This document shows positions 38,469 through 50,168 of a DNA stretch of 64,000 nucleotides, one piece after another. The notes under the pieces were generated by a model. That model was not told where the DNA came from, did not search any database, and worked only from the letters and a program-made list of their open reading frames with translations. Source of the stretch: Mortierella alpina (Eukaryota > Mortierellomycota > Mortierellomycetes > Mortierellales > Mortierellaceae); contig JANATF010000017.1 in assembly GCA_029449245.1 (NCBI GenBank), positions 62,001 through 126,000 of the forward strand. Reading direction: 5' to 3'. A program made the translations under genes and the position numbers. Position 1 is the first letter of the stretch, and the number at the start of each line of letters is the position of its first letter.

Positions 38469-41400
38469 CTACGGCTCTTCCAGAGATATCTGCTTGCTGA
38501 TAGTGCCGCGTTGTTCTAAGAGTTTCCTATTTGTACTGCTTAAGCCCTGCGTGTTCAAGATGTTGGTGCCTGATACAACAAGCTGGCCATGCCAAGAGCT
38601 CCAGACTAGGTGTAGAGACGCGGGATGACAGGTTTCTTTGACCTTCCACATACGAACGGATTTATCGCCGCAGCCAGTCGATAAGTAGCTGCCGTGTGCA
38701 CTTGCGTTCCATGCGATTGACAAGATCTCACCAAGGAAATCCTTTACAGTAACCAAACAAAGACCTGATTTCACATCCCAGAGCCGCAAGGTGTTGTCGG
38801 AACCGCCCGAGGCAATCTGCTGGCCGCTTGGCGAAAACACCACGCTGTTCACAGGTGCGGTGTGGCCGCTTAGGATGGCACCAGGTGCACCGGTTTGTGC
38901 GTCCCAGAGCCGCACCGTGTTGTCGTAACTACCCGAGGTAATCTGCTGGCCGCTTGGCGAAAACACCACGCTTGTAACCCAGTCGGTGTGGCCGCTTAGG
39001 ATGGCACCAGATGCACCGGTTTGTGCGTCCCAGAGCCGCACCGTCTTGTCTCTACTGCCCGAGGCAATCTGCTGGCCGCTTGACGAAAACACCACGCTGT
39101 AAACATCGTCAGTGTGGCCGCTTAGGATGGCACCAGGTGCACCGGTTTGTGCGTCCCAGAGCCGCACTGTGTTGTCCAAACTGCCCGAGGCAATCTGCTG
39201 GCCGCTTGGCGAAAACACCACGCTGCAAACATAGTCGGTGTGGCCGCTTAGGATGGCACCAGGTGCACCGGTTTGTGTGTCCCAAAGCCGCACCGTGTTG
39301 TCTCCACTGCCCGAGGCAATCTGCTGGCCGCTTGGCGAAAACACCACGCTGTTCACAGGTGCGGTGTGGCCGCTTAGGATGGCACCAGGTGCACCGGTTT
39401 GTGCGTCCCAGAGCCGCACCGTGTTGTCGTAACTACCCGAGGCAATCTGCTGGCCGCTTGGAGAAAACACCACGCTGCAAACATAGGAGGCGTGGCCGCT
39501 TAGGATGGCACCACGTGCATCGGTTTGTGCGTCCCAGAGCCGCACCGTCTTGTCTCTACTGCCCGAGGCAATCTGCTGGCCGCTTGGCGAAAACACCACG
39601 CTGTAAACATCGTCAGTGTGGCCGCTTAGGATGGCACCAGGTGCACTGGTTTGTGCGTCCCAGAGCCGCACCGTATTGTCCAAACTGCCCGAGGCAATCT
39701 GCTGGCCGCTTGGCGAAAACACCACGCTGCAAACATAGGAGGTGTGGCCGCTCAGGATGGCACCAGGTGCACCGGTTTGTGCGTCCCAGAGCCGCACCGT
39801 GTTGTCGTAACTACCCGAGGCAATCTGCTGGCCGCTTGGAGAAAACACCACGCTGCTAACATAGGAGGCGTGGCCGCTTAGGATGGTACCAGGTGCGCCG
39901 GTTTGTGCGTCCCAGAGCCGCACCGTGTTGTCGTAACTACCCGAGGCAATCTGCTGGCCGCTTGGCGAAAACACCACGCTGTGAACCCAGCCGGTGTGGC
40001 CGCTTAGGATGGTACCAGGTGCACCGGTTTCTGCGTCCCAGAGCCGCACCGTATTGTCGGTACTGCCGGAGGCAATCTGTTGGCCGCTTGGCGAAAACAC
40101 CACGCTTCTAACAGCCTCGGTGTGGCCGCTTAGGATGGCACCAGATGCACCGGTTTGTGCGTCCCAGAGCCGCACCATCTTGTCGTCACCACCCGAGGCA
40201 ATCTGCTGGCCGCTTGGCGAAAACACCACGCTGTTAACAGAGTCAGTGTGGCCGCTTAAGCTGCGTGTCTTCTCCCAAGTTGCGGTGTTGTACAAGCTAA
40301 TTGTGTAATTACTGAGGCTAACAGCAAGTGTCTTCCCGTCTGGAGAGTACACGCACGACATCACTTCGCTTTCTTCCTCGAGATACGGATATTCGCCAAA
40401 TCGGACGTCCTCCATCTGCGCGTTGCTCAAATCTGCCTGACGCAACCAGATATTGCGTAGGTTGGTGCTTCTCAAATCTGCTCCCTGTAGTTGAGCTGCA
40501 TCGAATTGTCCACCATTCAGGTCAGCGCCGGGAATTCTGATAGATGCTAGATCGGCCCCAATGAATGACACGCCGGCCTGAACCAAGATAGTGATGGCAT
40601 TGGCTGCGGCTTGGCTAGCTGAAACGTCTGTTTTCGATTGCTCGACAAATTGATGAAGTCGTCGTCGGAACCCAGAATCGTCTTGGGCGTGCTCGGCTAG
40701 GAATTGGACAATCGACGGCTCGTTGACAAGCGTCCTTTGACTTAGAGGGTGTTCGGCCAGATCTCGAGAAATATCAGACAGTGCATCAGGCTCACTGGCC
40801 TCTCGTATGTGTCGAGAGTAAAAGTACTCTAACAACGAGCGATGGAGGAACCGGTGCTGGACACCTGAACGCGACAGTGGACTGCACTCTCTTAAGAGCG
40901 TGGCGAGGGGCTGCGATCCAAAGAACTGTACCTTCCAGGTACCTTTATCACTCAGCGGCATGTACTGCACAACTGGATTTCCGTCCTGTTCTTTGAAGAC
41001 GGCTGCAGCAAGGCTTTTCAAAAAGGTGATGGCGGTGTCTACAAAGCCTTCTTCAAGTAGATCTTGTAGTGCCTGCTTCTCATCAGCGGCGAACTTGATC
41101 GTCCTTAGTCGTTGTTCGCTGATGTCCAGCCATTGATCGATAAAAGAGTTGTAGAGAGTCAGACGAGTCACTTTGATCTTGGTGATATCGGTCCCGTCCT
41201 TGACCACGCCAGGCAACGCTCTGAGCGATAGAGACAGGAGAAAGGGGTTCTTGACCAGCTCCATCAAGTTGGGGATTGACCTCAGCTTATCCATATAGTC
41301 CTCAGTGCTCCAGGCGGGTCCGTCACCAATCAGCTTGTGTACCTCTGGATCTCGCACAAACTGATCAACGTAGTCCCCAATCTGGGCTCTTGAGAAAGGA

Positions 41401-43805
41401 ATAATGGCGGCCTCCGTGTACTGGTTGGCTGCAGAGGAACTGTAGCGATCATTCTTTTAAGGACGGAATTGGTCGCGGTAGCCCTGTCCAAGATAGGTGC
41501 TCCTGCAGCTGATAATCATTTTTGTGTCTGCTTGTCCCTTTTGATTGAGCATATTCTCCGAGTGCAAGTTGACCTTGAGTTGGGTTTCGTCGTAACCATC
41601 GCAAATCAGGACCATCTTCCGATTCTTCTTCAGCTCTTTGATCTTGTCCTCTTTAAATCCGTGCATCCGCAATTGTTTGCCAATGATATCATCGTAGCTA
41701 TTGGCCACAGCAGGCAGGTTGATGAAGAGCGGTATATGGCCACCTGGCTTATAGTCGTTCCAAAGCTCGTGCTCAAGATGTCTGTTGAAAGTCGATTTTC
41801 CTGCTCCTGAATCACCTAGTATCAAGAACACCTGTCCGTCGCACTCCAGGAACTCTTTGATAGTCTTCATGAGCGGCAGAGCATCCTTGTCAGCAGCCTG
41901 AAGGTTGGCCTTGGCTTGAGGTGGGATGTACACGGTCTGGCTGTACTCTTGGAGTCGTCTGAGCTGGAGGTCGTTGATATCGTACTCCAGGTAAGGAATA
42001 TCTTGGACTAGGGCCAGAAGTGGCGACTTCATTGGGATAGGGAGGTGAGACCGCAATGGGTAGGGATGCGTGACCATGGTGGAGCCATTGTTCTTTGAGA
42101 CCTGCAGAAAAGCAAGGGCCACGTCTCTGACCGCACGATCAGGCACCTCTGAGATCTTGCCGAGAATGGTCAGCATCCAAGACCTGACGCTGTCGTCCTG
42201 AGCCCAATCGGCATCATTCAAGTACAGATCTTCCAGAAAACTGACAGCTTGCTCACGGATGCAGGACTCCCATTCATCATCAATCGCAATCTCGCCCAGG
42301 AGCTGGCTTACACCCCACTGGAATCGAGGATCACGACGGCAAGGAGCCTCTCGAACCAGCTTGCTGAAATAGACCAATTGGCCTGCTCGGCAGAGAGCTG
42401 TAGCCGTAAGCACAGCAGGGTACCACGGATGCTTGTGGCCAGAGACTAGGCCTACTCTGAGACTATCGAATAGTCCACGCCCACTGTCAATCAATGAGCT
42501 GATGCCTTCGTAGCTGGACTTGGCAATCCCATAAGTCTCCTCGAAAGTCTTTTGCATCTGCTTGAAGCCTTCGAGTAGGCCGTCAAAGTTCAACTGAATG
42601 ACTCCCGATACCTTGATAAGGCTCTCTGCGGCTCCAAGGGAGTATCGCATGATGGCTCGAAGAGCGGATTCGTTGTCAGGAATATACTGCAAGGCCTGAA
42701 ATGCGTACAGAGCTTGATACATCAGATACGGGTCCGAGCTGGATTGCAGTCCTGAAAGAACTGAGGCCAGGGGTTCCTTTTCCTCGACACGAGGTAGATC
42801 TTTGACTTTGTGCTCTGGCTCGGCCATGACATCAAGGAGGCGCGAGACAGCCAAGGTTAAATGGTACTGATGCTCCGACGACTGCTGATGGGTGTCTCCA
42901 AGGCGTTGTCTCAGAATACTCAAGATCTTGACAAGATCATCGGCGTCAAGATACGTCGGTGCGGCACACTGTACCAGCTGGACGAGACCTTGGAGCAGAT
43001 CAACATCTAGAAGAACCGACTCCTGAAGCTGCGCAATGAAGCAATTAAGCAACTTGCGGTAGTGTGCCTGATCGAGGACAGAGCCAAGGAGAACAACTTC
43101 TGACACTGCGACCGGATCCTTGACAGCATGCTTGATAAATTCCTCAACGATGCGTGATCCCAACCAGCGAAGGTGCTCTTGCTTGATCGGGTTCTGTTCA
43201 ATGGCTTTGATCCATTCCTGCAGTGTATCATCGGACGGCGTGGTCCACGACGCTTCGTTTGTGGGATATGAGGCACTCTCGAGACCTTCGCGGTACAAGG
43301 GAGAAGTCGTGTTCCTTGGAAGGCGGCTGATGCACAAGGCGAGCTGGGATGTGCTGTCGATACGCGCGTCAAGTTTTGGCAATGTGATTCTAGTGGATGT
43401 TTTAGTTACATTCTCCGAGAAGATATTCAAACGAGCCTCAGTCTTGCCGACCGTGGGCTGTGACCCAGTTTCTGAGCTGCTGACTTCGAGGCTGTAGACT
43501 TCAGAGGTGATGTCGGTTCTTGCAGCTCGAGCGTGGTGGATCTCTGTCTTAGATGGACCATCTTGGATCGTGACCTTATCCTCATGTTTGGTTGACCGAA
43601 AGAGGTTTCGAAATATGTCCCGCTTTTTAGTTTTTTGGGACGAGATGGATATATTCTCGCCATCGGAACTCAAGCTGGCTTGTTGAGACGATACAGTTGC
43701 GGCGCCATGGCTGACAGATCGACCATGAGCGGCCAATGACGGCGTCAATGAGTTGTGGGCAGATCTCCCGATGTCGGGTGGTGAACTATTGAGTGGATTG
43801 CTCAT
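38469..43805 (-). pseudogene. NACHT-pentapeptide-WD40 (NLR-like) gene with one in-frame stop
   Basis: One minus-strand frame of 1779 codons from ATG 43805 to the stop at 38469, unbroken except for TAA at 41457-41459 (codon 783). Order: disordered Ser-rich N-terminus; helical repeat-like region (about 190-600); NACHT P-loop GDSGAGKST (about 664-672) and Walker B-like MVLICDGYDE (about 730-740); stop at 783 in a sequence that continues cleanly on the far side (DRYS ... EAAIIPFSRAQIGDYV); helical NACHT-associated region; pentapeptide-like repeats (about 1070-1130); then 14 WD40 units. Such STAND proteins are fungal NLR analogues linked to non-self recognition and regulated cell death; a receptor role here is inferred. 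As read, the main product would be 782 aa, ending after the NTPase core and losing the sensor. It may be a recent pseudogene, or a sequencing or polymorphic stop. Confidence 0.85.
38778..40163 (-). repeat. Array of eleven 126 bp WD40-coding repeats
   Basis: Eleven near-identical 126 bp units, each encoding D-[AT]-x-T-x-A-x-G-[AT]-ILSGH-xxxVx-SVVFSPSGQQIASG-xDxTVRLW. Units start and stop at 38778, 38904, 39030, 39156, 39282, 39408, 39534, 39660, 39786, 39912, 40038 and 40163. Degenerate units flank both ends, giving 14 WD40 repeats in all. Confidence 0.95.
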
Positions 43806-44989
43806 GACAGTTGCCTTGATACTGCATCCATTACCATAAAAACAATACGGTCAGCGCTTCCTATGAGTGAATGAAGACCATGGCTATGCAAAGCTTTTGG
43901 TTGCTTTTACCTTAGTAAAGTCGAAGCTACCGCCCTGACGAAAGAGGAGAACAACGAAGAATTCAAAATGTCACAAAGTGGTCCAACGACAGTAGCACTA
44001 AGGCAGCACGTATCAAGTAAACACAGCTGATCATGTTAGCGACCATACAAGTATCCATGGCTAATTCAATTGTGTGTGTTCATGGGTCTTGCAATACCTG
44101 GAGAGAGACACGAGAGAGCGTTCTCCAAGAGCGATAGCAGTATCTGTCGGTCTGAGATGGCTCAGGAACAATGTCTTTGTACGCGAGAGTTCGACTCCTT
44201 GGTGGTCAAAGGTCGTCAAGTCACGGCAAGATATCAAAGGTCACCATGAGTGGATCAACATGAAGTTTGTAGGGTAGGTTCAACTCATTATCTCTACACT
44301 CTACTCCATCCTCAAGCGAAATCTCACACTTACAGGTTCTTGATTGCAATTTTGGCACTCTTTGGAAAAATGGGTGTATCGACGGAGAAAGAAGAGAACA
44401 AGATACGAAGATTACGAGCGTGGGAGCGGTATACAATCTTACTCTTCGCCCTCGATCCATCTTGTGTGCCTCGAGCATTGTGTTCCAATGGTGATCATGA
44501 GCATGAATATGCAGGGGCATCTTGTATCAGCCACATACCACCTGTTTGCTCTTGTAGCCTACAAATAACGGCGGCTACGCTCCACATCTTGATCGACAGC
44601 GCGACTGGCTTCCAAAAAATGGGTGCGCTGAGCGCCGAATCTGCACTTGTGCTCATACAGCTCCACATCCCTGTCCTACTGTACGATTGGCAATCCTATG
44701 GGAGCGGCACGCGATCTGTACTGTCGCGACCTGAAGCCGCTGTTAAGTCGCAGTTCGTATTGAGACAAACGGTGCTCGCGACAAAGCAATATTTCTTATG
44801 AGTAAGGACGGAGACCGCGCGCGTGCCGTGGCATATAGTAATGTTAACTACATTCATTGTGGCTAGCTAACAGTGAGATTACAGAGAAGAGAAAAGAGAA
44901 CACGTCGAATGACTGGAAGGAGGCCATGCAGATATTGGCAACGAGTTACACAAACAAGAGAACGAAGAAAAGAGAGTAGCAGCACCCAA
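43806..44989. other. Intergenic region upstream of the NLR-like gene
   Basis: No supportable gene. Short frames on both strands show no domain or compositional sign of coding. Confidence 0.5.
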
Positions 44990-45421
44990 TCAAGATGAAT
45001 GCGTGATGTTCTGAACCGCTTGCAGCTCTCTACGAAGCTGCCGTACGTTCCTTTCTAGATTTCGCCGCTCATCCACCTCCTTTTGCACCGCCTTCTCTTT
45101 CTCCTCCCTGAGCTCGGTATAAGTCTCTTGAATTCTCCGCAAGGACATCGCGTCTGGCTGAGTTTGCTGCTGCTTCAGCGTCAAGGATCCAAAACCCAGA
45201 GATCCAATGTCATTGCTCAATCCAAGTCCTGACGAGAGACACGATCCAGGAGGTGAAGTCTGGGAGGAAGATAACGCCTGCAAAAGTTGTGTTCCAGATC
45301 CAGACCCACCGCTAACGCTCTCGAGAGCAGAAATGATCATGCGCATCTCTCCAACTTGCTCCTCTAGTTGCCCGGACTTGGCCCTGAGCTCCTCCAGTAT
45401 TGTGACAACAAAAGAACTCAT
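44990..45421 (-). CDS. Hypothetical coiled-coil ORF, possibly a gene fragment
   Basis: ATG 45421 to the stop at 44990, 143 aa; the frame stays open upstream to about 45562 without another ATG. The protein has two heptad-rich coiled-coil segments (VVTILEELRAKSGQLEEQV near the start; YTELREEKEKAVQKEVDERR near the end) separated by a Gly/Ser/Gln-rich loop. A CTCTAG acceptor-like site at about 45554 would suit the start of a 3' exon whose 5' exons are missing or unrecognised. It lies in the accessory island beside other broken sequences, so it may be a remnant. No function can be assigned. Confidence 0.35.
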   Translation of the reverse strand: MSSFVVTILEELRAKSGQLEEQVGEMRMIISALESVSGGSGSGTQLLQALSSSQTSPPGSCLSSGLGLSNDIGSLGFGSLTLKQQQTQPDAMSLRRIQETYTELREEKEKAVQKEVDERRNLERNVRQLRRELQAVQNITHSS

Positions 45422-45568
45422 CACGGGCAAAGTGTTGCTGTCTGCTCCATCACTCCATCCATTCTTATTACAGTAGGAGCCAGCTGCATCTGCCAGCAGA
45501 GACTGAAGCCGCTGCAGAGCTACATCTTGCTCCCGACGATCTAGTCCCGTTCCTAGAGCAGTTTATCC

Positions 45569-46150
45569 TTGATTCGTATGATCACCTGCAAGTCCGAAGT
45601 GCCAACTGCTGTCGACTTCCCATTCAAATCTCCTCACTCGGAGTTTGACCCTCTGGAAAAAGCCGCGGACAACTCGCCTACGTTCCTTGGATCTTTTGAG
45701 CAGACCGCAGTGGCCTTGAGGAGGCGCATGAACCAGCCAGTCCCGGCTCAACTACCAGTGTCCCCATGGCTCGACTAGACAGCAGTGCTTCCAGGAGCAG
45801 CAGCAATGGCACCTAGGACAGCAGACACGAGCCATCACATCCCTCCAGTCCAAGACCACAACGGCTGTGTTTGAGAGTTGAGGGAATCTCGATACCCTCG
45901 CAGCCGCGGCCTTGAAGCCTCTCTCTGAACAATACGGTCAGCGCCACCGCCTGCCTCAATTACAGCCGGACCATCAAGAGCACCAGCAGCAGGACCAGCA
46001 GCAGGACCAGATACAGTCGGCTTTCCTCTCACACCACCCACAGCCACGAGATCATTGAGAGTGTAAGCGGCACTGCGAGGCCTTCTCCCTGTCAGGACCC
46101 CACCTCCAGCAACCCGAGCACATCGTCGTTGCCTCACTCTACACCACATA
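45569..46150 (+). other. Possible degraded Gln-rich coding remnant
   Basis: The plus frame from 45569 to 45778 reads like protein (PTAVDFPFKSPHSEFDPLEK). It is followed after a stop by Gln-rich sequence (QQCFQEQQQWHLGQQT, then EHQQQDQQQDQ) broken by further stops. No gene model can be built. Confidence 0.25.
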
Positions 46151-46417
46151 CTAAGGAGCGCTCGTCAAGATTTCAATACAGAGATCAGCGACAGCACATT
46201 TCCGATGAAGACCCTGAAGATGACACTGCACCGTTCTCGTCAGGACCCACGTAATGAGTAGGAACAGCGTTCGTCTTTAACTCTTCGACGATATCCTGAC
46301 AAACAATTACGGGAAAGGTAACCAACGAAACGTATCTAGGCCGAACTGCGGTGGGTCATCAATGACATGATACCTACGAGTGCAAAGGACATTTATATGC
46401 ATTTTTGATGTGCTTCT
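46151..46417. other. Right edge of the accessory island
   Basis: No gene seen between the Gln-rich remnant and the RBM25 stop codon. Confidence 0.5.
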
Positions 46418-49400
46418 TTAAAGGTTACGAGCTTTGGATTCCGTTTCAAAGATGAGCATCCGCCAGATCTTCATCACCAGCACATCCGCATCGCTATCCA
46501 GAGCCTAGCACACGCGTAAGGAAAAAAGAGAAAGAGGGTTCATCAGTCATAGACACAGGAAAAAGACCTGTGTGCGCTAAAGGAGTTCAAGGCATGAAAC
46601 GTAGAAAACTTACAGTTCGAAGCTCGTCCACCAACTCCTGGGGGGGTTTCCTCTGCTGGATATGCTCCATAATAAAGTTTGTCAGCTCATCTTCCTGGTC
46701 ACCCAGCAGCTCAAACACCTTCTTGGCGGCAAAAGGTCGGATCTTGTCCTTCAGAATCCGCCCGTGATCCTGCGAGACGTACTTCCATTGAATAGGCCAG
46801 CTCCACAGACCCTGGGCTTCTGCAGGGATCGACTGCAGGAGGGCCTTGATCTCGTCAGCCTTCTTTTCCTTCTCGACGCCATTAGCGTTTGCTTTGCTGA
46901 GGGCATCGCCCTCATCGTCATCGTACTTGACCGGCACAAGCACGCGACGCTTTTTGGATGCCTTTTCTTCGTCATCGTGCTCAAACTCATTCGCTGCCAG
47001 GAATGCTGCAGAAGAGGTGGGCCCTGTTCCTGATCCTGCACCGTTAACAGCATCTGCTGCTCCGCGTTTGAGACTTGCAGTCGTTGCTCCCAAACTGAGC
47101 TTGAGTTTTGTAGGCTGATTGGGCAACAGTGTTGAAAGTCCAGTGGTGAGTGCCTCCTGTGAGTCGGATATACTTGAGGCCACATTGGTAGTATCTACAT
47201 CATTGTTTTGAGTGATATCCGATTCTGTTGCAGGCAATGATGGTTCACCGCTGGCTTCTGCAGCCTCTGCGGCTGCCTTGGCCTCTGCCTCTGCCTGTGC
47301 CTCTGCCTGTGCTTTCTTTGCTGCCGCTTCCTTTTCTTGCTCCAGCTCGGCCTTTTCTTCTTCACGGTCCAATGCATCATATCGTTCTTCCTTTTGCAAA
47401 AACGCCTGTCTCCTTTGCCACCACCTCGAACTAGTGTCAAAAAAAAGGATAGTTGAAAAAGGCATGGTCGTGTGAGTGTTACAAGTTCTCCCACACACAA
47501 TAAATTGTAAAATCCACGGTCCTCTGTAACAGCGTGCTTACCGATCGCGATAGTAATCCTCATGCCGCCTTTCGCGCTCAACATCATCGTTCCAGCTTGC
47601 AAACCGGTGAGACATGGCCTCCTTGGCCGCATGGACCTCTGCGACATAGTCTTCGTCCCTTGCCTTATCCTTCTCGTAGAGCCGCAATCGCTCAACCTCA
47701 CGCTGCTCCCAACGGCGCTCACGCTCCTTGTAACTGTGATCCAAATCGCGCTCTCTCCGCTCTTGACGCGCCTTTTCTTCCTCCTCGGAATCCACACCCG
47801 TGTCCAGGTGCGTCGACGATGATGTTGTGGCTGTGGATGATGCGTTTGCGGAACTGGTGTTGATCTCGACGTGATTTGACCCGCTGGCAGGGACAAAGTC
47901 CATTAGCCTGGTCGTAGTACTGCTATTACCAGCATTGTCGCTCCACGCCCGATCGCGCCCCATCCGATGTGATGGCGCAGATGAGGATGATAGTGATGAT
48001 GATGATGCTGAAGACGACTGAACTGTTGCGGTGTCCTTTTCACGTTGATGTTGCTTGTACTGGTGACTTGATCTCATCCTCTCCGCTTTGATCTCTTCCT
48101 CCCTCTTTTCCTTCTCCTTCAATGCTGCCCGTTCCTGGAAGAATTTCATCTCGCGTGCCATTAATTCTTTTTGCTCTTCAGAGACCTCTGCCTCAGCGGA
48201 TGCTTCATCCGATTTTTCTGCCGGCTTGTTGTTGGCGTCATCGTCTTTCTCCTCTGAAGCTTGCTCCGAGGTGTCCAGTGTGCCGTCCTTCATTTGCTGA
48301 ATAATCTTTGTGGCATTTGCCAGCGCGACTTTGTCCTTTTCGATATCATGCTATGTTAATCAAGGAACGCACAAGAATGATGGTAGAGGGTTAGAAATAA
48401 AGTCCCGGATTTGCGGTCCAATGCAGATATACGCAGAAATATCCTTGGGTATTATGAACTTGGCCTTACAATTGTCCGAGGTCGGCTCTCTTCATACTGA
48501 TCCAGGAACTGTCGAGTCTTTTCATCTGCCTTGACCAAGAGAGCCTTAACAGTCCCTGAGCCATCCATGGCTGTGAGTTCGAGTCCGACAGGCTTCTCGC
48601 CCGCTGGCTGCTGTCCATCCTGTCCCAGTACCCTGAGAGTGCGCAAAAGACTGTCTGCATCCGTGTACTCTGCAAATCCAAAGGCCTTCCACTGCTGACT
48701 GGTTGGATCCTGAACACGCTTCCACTTTGAGAGGTTTCCAGTGGTCTATGTGGTTTATTCGCACAAATGACAAAAAAAAAAGTCAGCATCACAGACTCGG
48801 GTCAATATCAAAAAGAAGACCCAAAAACAGATAGATGGTCAACAACCAGTACCTTCAAGAGCTTCTCCATGGCCACATTATTAATGCCTGGCGCAATGGA
48901 TCCAATAAAGAGTGTGTTCATCTTGTCCGGCAGAGCGCCTCCTACGACCATGGCACTAGCAGAGATGGCACCTCCAGGTCCTGCAGCATTGGCTCCAGCT
49001 TTTAAACCAGACGATGGTGGAGGGGTGGCCATATATCCTGGCATGGGCATCGGTCCTGATCCCGGTGGAGGCATAGGTCCTGATCCGTATGGGGGTCGGG
49101 ACATGAAGTGCTGTGGCGGCGGTCCTGAATAGCCCGGGACTCCTGGTGGAGGAGCGCCCTGATGTTGGACCTGATGCTGTGAAGGGGGCGCATAGTGCTG
49201 CGGAGGCATGGGTCCTCCTCTGCCCTGGAAATGAGGTTGTGGGTGTCCTAGTCCTGAAGGTGGATACGCCTGCTGGAGATGTGGTGGGGGCGCGCCGTAC
49301 ATGGGTGGGGGCATGTGGCCCGGAGGCGGCGCGCCGCGTCCCATCCCTTGCATGTGCGGTGGCGGTCCATATCCTGGCGGTCCGTGTCTGAGGTGTGGTG

Positions 49401-49640
49401 GTGGCGGTGCCTGGTGCTGTGGTGGCTGTCCCTGGTACGGAGCTAGATTTGGAGAGAGGGTCATTGGGGTTAGCTTCGAGCTGTTTTGTGTCCCGGTCTG
49501 TTTTTTCTCGGCAAGGCAGAAAGCAGCAGCAGCAGCACAGCAGTAGTAGAGAAAGAGAGAGACAGAGAGCGAGAGCGTAGTGATGCATGTGCATGTGCGA
49601 CCACAGGATGCTTACGGTATTGCTGGCGGTAGGGATCCAT
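46418..49640 (-). CDS. RBM25: RNA-binding splicing factor RBM25 (RRM + PWI)
   Basis: Six minus-strand exons in transcript order: 49616..49640, 48853..49442, 48470..48745, 47542..48350, 46614..47430, 46418..46504; 867 aa, similar to animal RBM25. RBM25 associates with U1 snRNP and exon-joining complexes and influences splice-site choice in the nucleus. The N-terminus (about 1-170) is Pro/Gly/Met-rich. An RRM spans about 180-270 (NTLFIGSIAPGINN ... KAFGFAEYTDADSL). The middle is a long charged Arg/Glu region (RERDLDHSYKERERRWEQRE). A PWI domain closes the protein (about 757-867: WSWPIQW ... FAAKKVFELLG ... KIWRMLIFETESKA). The first exon is only 25 bases (MDPYRQQY), and its junction gives a continuous Tyr-Pro-Gln-rich start. 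Divergent from GET1. Confidence 0.93.
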
Positions 49641-50168
49641 GTGGCGGTGGCAGGCAAGGACGAGGGGCGGTGTGCGGACTCGTGGCGGGCAGGATGGGCG
49701 ATCAGGAGACACAGACACGACGGGGCTGCGGCTAGCAACAGGGGACGGGCAGTTGGTGGCGAGGCGAGGGGGAACAGAGGGATTGGGCGATGGAGAAAAA
49801 ACGACGATCTGTTTGGGTGTGTGGATCCATGGAGGCGAGTGCAGACTCACGTACACCGCGTGGACGTGTCTGGCTGCTGTGTCTTCCAAAAGGGCCGCCC
49901 GCATTCGGCGCCTCTCTTGGCCGTGCTTCCATCAATCCAATCCCCATCGCCACCCGCACCCTCGCACGGACAACGCCGACGGGACCACCGAAGAACACGC
50001 CCACACACCACAACAGGAGTTCGCAAGCACAGCAATCGAGACTCGCTCGCTTCATCAGGATCACCCACGGGCACATCAAGCGCAATCTTGCTCGTCTGTC
50101 TGTAGAACAGACCCGTAGACTCATACCTATCACAAAGCACACACACACACAGGCAAACACCGACACTC
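49641..50168. promoter_or_regulatory. Divergent promoter region RBM25/GET1
   Basis: A 528-base spacer between the start codons of two genes transcribed outward. It holds an acacacacacaca tract near 50140. No clear TATA box and no extra gene. Confidence 0.5.

Noticed and set aside
39011-39859. 282-codon plus-strand ORF with regular 42-residue repeats (HQVHRFVRPRAAP type)
   Set aside because: It is the antisense reading of the WD40-coding repeats; its periodicity and length come from the 126 bp units.
41400-41500. Intron or programmed readthrough at the NLR stop codon
   Set aside because: No donor/acceptor pair removes the stop in frame, and TAA followed by A is a poor readthrough context. 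A nonsense change or base error is more likely.
44130-44205. tRNA-like GAGAGTTCGACTCC sequence
   Set aside because: It resembles a T arm, but no matching acceptor, D or anticodon stems can be formed around it.
44250-44801. 183-codon plus-strand ORF
   Set aside because: No domain, mixed composition and no supporting splice or conservation signal; likely chance in the island spacer.
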